From: Sphaerobacter sp.
GTDB taxonomy: Bacteria; Chloroflexota; Chloroflexia; Thermomicrobiales; Thermomicrobiaceae
Assembly: GCA_029961075.1 (NCBI GenBank)
Contig: JASBVL010000059.1
Coordinates: forward strand, 1 to 49,501
Length of the DNA stretch: 49,501 nt
Reading direction: 5' to 3'
The notes below the pieces were generated by a model that saw only the letters and a program-made list of their open reading frames with translations, was not told the DNA's origin and ran no database searches. Below, one piece after another: positions 47,591-49,501 of the stretch. Made by a program: the position numbers and the translations under genes. The stretch's first letter is position 1; every line of letters begins with the position of its first letter.

Positions 47591-48274
47591 CTACTTCGGC
47601 GTGGTCCAGGTCACGCCCTTGTCGGCGAGGTACTGGCGGAGGCCGTGGAGATCCACGGTCAACTCCCCGGCCATGATCTTGGCGCGCGTGCCCTCTTCGC
47701 GGCTGGTGCGGGCCGCTGCGGCTTCCGCGACCTCCGCGGCCCTCTCCCGCGGAACGACGACCACTCCGTCATCGTCGGCGACGATCACATCACCGGGCCG
47801 GATCTGCACGCCGCAGCAGACCACGGGGACGTTCACCCAGCCGGGCGTGGCCTTGACCGTGCCGGCAGCAGAGATGGCCGTCGACCAGATGGGGAGATCG
47901 AGCCGCCGCAGGTCGGCCACGTCACGGGCGCCGCCCTCGATGATGATCCCCGCGACGCCCCGCACCTGTGCCTGCCGTGCCACGAGCTCGCCGACCATGC
48001 CGCAGGTGGAGGGTACAGTCGTCGTGATGACCAACACGTCGCCCGGCTGGCAGACGTCGAGCGCCGCGTGGACCATGAGGTTGTCGCCGACGTGGTTCAG
48101 CGACGTGACCGCCGGCCCGCAGATCGACCAGCCCTCCTTGATCGGGCGCATGGCGGGGTTGAGCAGGCCCTGCCGCCCCATCGCCTCGTGTACGGTGGCC
48201 ACGCCGTGCCCGGCGAGGGCCTTGATCACCTCCGGATCCGGACGATCGATCGTCGGGATGACACACGGTTTCAT
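47591..48274 (-). CDS. RraA-family aldolase, probably 4-carboxy-4-hydroxy-2-oxoadipate aldolase
   Basis: 227 residues of the RraA/HMG aldolase family. Signatures are GVATVHEAMGRQG at the start, CGMVGELVARQAQVRGVAGIIIEGGARD with the active-site Arg-Asp of GGxRD, and VQIRPGDVIVADDDGVVVVP. Enzymes of this type (LigK, GalC) split 4-carboxy-4-hydroxy-2-oxoadipate to pyruvate and oxaloacetate at the end of gallate and protocatechuate 4,5-cleavage. The divergent PIG-L gene resembles the hydratase acting one step before, which supports the call. ATG with GGAGGCGGAG ahead. RraA-type RNase E regulators share the fold but fit the context less well. Confidence 0.82.
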   Translation of the reverse strand: MKPCVIPTIDRPDPEVIKALAGHGVATVHEAMGRQGLLNPAMRPIKEGWSICGPAVTSLNHVGDNLMVHAALDVCQPGDVLVITTTVPSTCGMVGELVARQAQVRGVAGIIIEGGARDVADLRRLDLPIWSTAISAAGTVKATPGWVNVPVVCCGVQIRPGDVIVADDDGVVVVPRERAAEVAEAAAARTSREEGTRAKIMAGELTVDLHGLRQYLADKGVTWTTPK

Positions 48275-48381
48275 CGTCTCTCCGCCTCCACGTTCCTGTG
48301 CAGGCGTCCTGCAGGCGCAACCGACGCGCAGCCGGCGCTGACCGACCGGACGGCGCGTTCGCTGGACATTGGCTGAGCGGG

Positions 48382-48410
48382 ACAATACCGCCGGGCCAGG
48401 GCGCCGTCAA
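48382..48410 (-). promoter_or_regulatory. Sigma-70-type promoter of the RraA-family gene
   Basis: On the minus strand TTGACG (plus 48405-48410) and TATTGT (plus 48382-48387) are separated by exactly 17 bases, about 110 bases before the start codon. A similarly good promoter for the divergent gene was not found. Confidence 0.6.
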
Positions 48411-48567
48411 TTGCGGCGGTGCTCCGGCCTACACCCCTCCCCGGGACGGTTAAGGTGGCGTACGCTGCCAGCGCTGCGTACGGGAAGCGGTGGAGGGACA
48501 GCCGGGCGTCGGTGACACCGATCGGCAACGGCATGGTCCCCTGGGTGTGGAAAGAGGCGGTGAGCAC

Positions 48568-49284
48568 ATGGCTGGATCCATGGCGGTCGTGAGCGCCCAC
48601 GCGGCGGACTTCGTCTGGCGAGCCGGCGGCACCATCGCGAAGTACGTGCGGCTCGGCTGGGACGTTCATGTCCTCGTCATGTCGCTCGGCGTACGGGGCG
48701 AGTCAGCCAGCCTCTGGCGCACCGAGGGCCAAACGTACGAAGCGGTCGCGCAGATCCGCCGCGACGAAGCGACGCGAGCCGCGGAGGTACTCGGCTGCCG
48801 TCTCCATTTCTTCGACCTGGTCGACTATCCGCTGAAGATCACCCCTGAGGTCCTCGATCGGATGATCCGCCTATTCCGCGAGATCCGGCCCTCCCTCATC
48901 ATCACCCACGGGCACAAGGACCCGTTCAACCCGGACCACCCGACCGTGCACCAGGCGACGGCCGAGGCCCGGCTGCTAGCCGGCGCAGCCGGGATCATGC
49001 CGGAGATCCCGCCGATCGCCCCACCGCGTCTGTTCGGCTTCGAGCCGCACCAGACCGAGCTGAGCGAGTTCAAGCCGGAGATCCTGGTCGACATCACCGC
49101 CGACTTCGAGACCAAGCTGAAGGCCATGCAGTGCGTCCCGACGCAGACCTACCTCATCGAGTTCCACCGGCAGCTCGCCGAGATGCGCGGTTATCACGCG
49201 CGCCGGAACGGCCAGAGCCGCGACGTCAAGTATGCCGAGGCCTTCCAGAGCTACGTCCCCATCGTGACCGACATGCTTCCTTAG
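48568..49284 (+). CDS. PIG-L family hydrolase/hydratase, GalB-like 4-oxalomesaconate hydratase
   Basis: 238 residues. The opening AVVSAHAADFVWRAGGTIA replaces the usual AHPDDE of deacetylases by the AHxADF form typical of GalB. ITHGHKDPFNPDHPTVH holds the downstream metal ligands. GalB hydrates 4-oxalomesaconate to 4-carboxy-4-hydroxy-2-oxoadipate, the substrate of the aldolase encoded divergently. The chosen ATG follows GAGGCGGTG; an upstream ATG in frame gives 26 residues with no family match. The length suits GalB (about 240-250). The enzyme that would produce oxalomesaconate is not in the window. Confidence 0.82.
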   Translation: MAGSMAVVSAHAADFVWRAGGTIAKYVRLGWDVHVLVMSLGVRGESASLWRTEGQTYEAVAQIRRDEATRAAEVLGCRLHFFDLVDYPLKITPEVLDRMIRLFREIRPSLIITHGHKDPFNPDHPTVHQATAEARLLAGAAGIMPEIPPIAPPRLFGFEPHQTELSEFKPEILVDITADFETKLKAMQCVPTQTYLIEFHRQLAEMRGYHARRNGQSRDVKYAEAFQSYVPIVTDMLP

Positions 49285-49373
49285 AAAGAATAGCGTCCGG
49301 CCATGCCCGGCCCGGCCCCGGTGCAACGACCGGGACCGGACGCGGGTGTCCACCGTGGCACGTGGGAGGATAT

Positions 49374-49399
49374 GGGGCGAGGCTCGGGTGCCTCGCCCC
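49374..49399. terminator. Bidirectional terminator between converging genes
   Basis: A perfect 10-bp stem (GGGGCGAGGC / GCCTCGCCCC) with a 6-base loop lies between the end of the GalB-like gene and the end of the minus-strand aminotransferase gene. Confidence 0.78.
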
Positions 49400-49407
49400 G
49401 TGGTTGT

Positions 49408-49501
49408 CTAGCGGGTATCGAGCGCCGCGAGGAGAGCGGCGCAGACGGTGTCGACCTGCTCGGGCGTGAGGCCGGGATGCATCGGCAGCGCGAGCAGGGT
49501 T
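49408..49501 (-). CDS. DegT/DnrJ/EryC1/StrS-family aminotransferase, C-terminal end only
   Basis: The last 30 codons and a TAG stop are visible on the minus strand. They read TLLALPMHPGLTPEQVDTVC and then a helical end. The text LPMHPGLTxEQVD is the common C-terminal signature of PLP-dependent sugar aminotransferases of the DegT family, which make amino sugars for glycans or antibiotics. Everything else lies outside the window, so no specific substrate can be given. Confidence 0.7.
   Translation of the reverse strand, partial: TLLALPMHPGLTPEQVDTVCAALLAALDTR

Overview
The window is high-GC DNA from a free-living aerobic bacterium. Its mix of genes (4-hydroxyphenylacetate meta-cleavage, a xanthine/CO-dehydrogenase-family molybdoenzyme, PxpABC with biotin carboxylase and carrier, gallate/protocatechuate-type RraA and PIG-L enzymes) and its strongly GC-rich codon use would suit a Chloroflexota lineage such as the Thermomicrobia/Sphaerobacter group. 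That placement is an inference and was not tested.

Layout. (1) 1-4.9 kb, + strand: a 4-hydroxyphenylacetate catabolic run (hpaG end, hpaE, hpaB, hpaD). (2) 5.3-5.9 kb: a lone RibD/dihydrofolate-reductase-fold protein. (3) 6.1-13.2 kb, - strand: one probable operon read from a TTGACA/17 bp/TACTGT promoter near 13.45 kb. It encodes a three-subunit molybdenum hydroxylase (coxM, a frameshifted coxS, coxL), a biotin carrier protein and PxpB, PxpC and PxpA. Biotin carboxylase (accC) diverges from the other side of the same spacer. (4) 15.0-16.8 kb, - strand: a MetE-C-like protein with an N-terminal frameshift, and a cyclase-family protein. (5) tRNA-Lys(CTT) at 17.15 kb, with a terminator and the decayed 3' end of a tyrosine integrase directly behind it. 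This is the classic left edge of a genomic island.

(6) 18.1-35.8 kb, + strand: an eleven-gene defence cluster with lower GC, tightly packed and mostly with overlapping starts and stops. I read it as a type 4 BREX-like system built around DNA phosphorothioation. BrxP (a DndC-like PAPS-reductase-family protein), BrxC/PglY, PglZ and a BrxL without its Lon part form the core. A DndA-type cysteine desulfurase, a phosphorothioation-associated methyltransferase gene with an in-frame amber codon, two DUF4007 proteins, a second large P-loop ATPase, a small unassigned protein and a 165-residue protein resembling a sulfur-binding domain without a nuclease complete it. (7) 36.1-36.9 kb, - strand: a broken dihydrodipicolinate-synthase-family aldolase gene at the junction, then about 0.9 kb without genes. 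(8) 37.8-47.5 kb, + strand: a second defence-type module with near-native GC, made of a SNF2/DEAH helicase with a DUF3883 end, a DUF1156 DNA methylase (N-terminal frameshift, in-frame TGA near the end, GC-poor middle) and a HEPN (Swt1-like)-DUF499 ATPase. (9) 47.6-49.5 kb: divergent RraA-type aldolase and GalB-type hydratase genes, then the end of a DegT-family aminotransferase on the - strand.

The most interesting content is the phosphorothioation/BREX hybrid with a possible stand-alone phosphorothioate reader. Also notable is that the DNA-methyltransferase gene of each defence module is interrupted at what looks like a tryptophan codon. An intergenic hairpin repeat occurs twice, once inside the metabolic operon and once inside the second defence operon. 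Several single-base frameshifts may be assembly errors, and this is stated at each gene.
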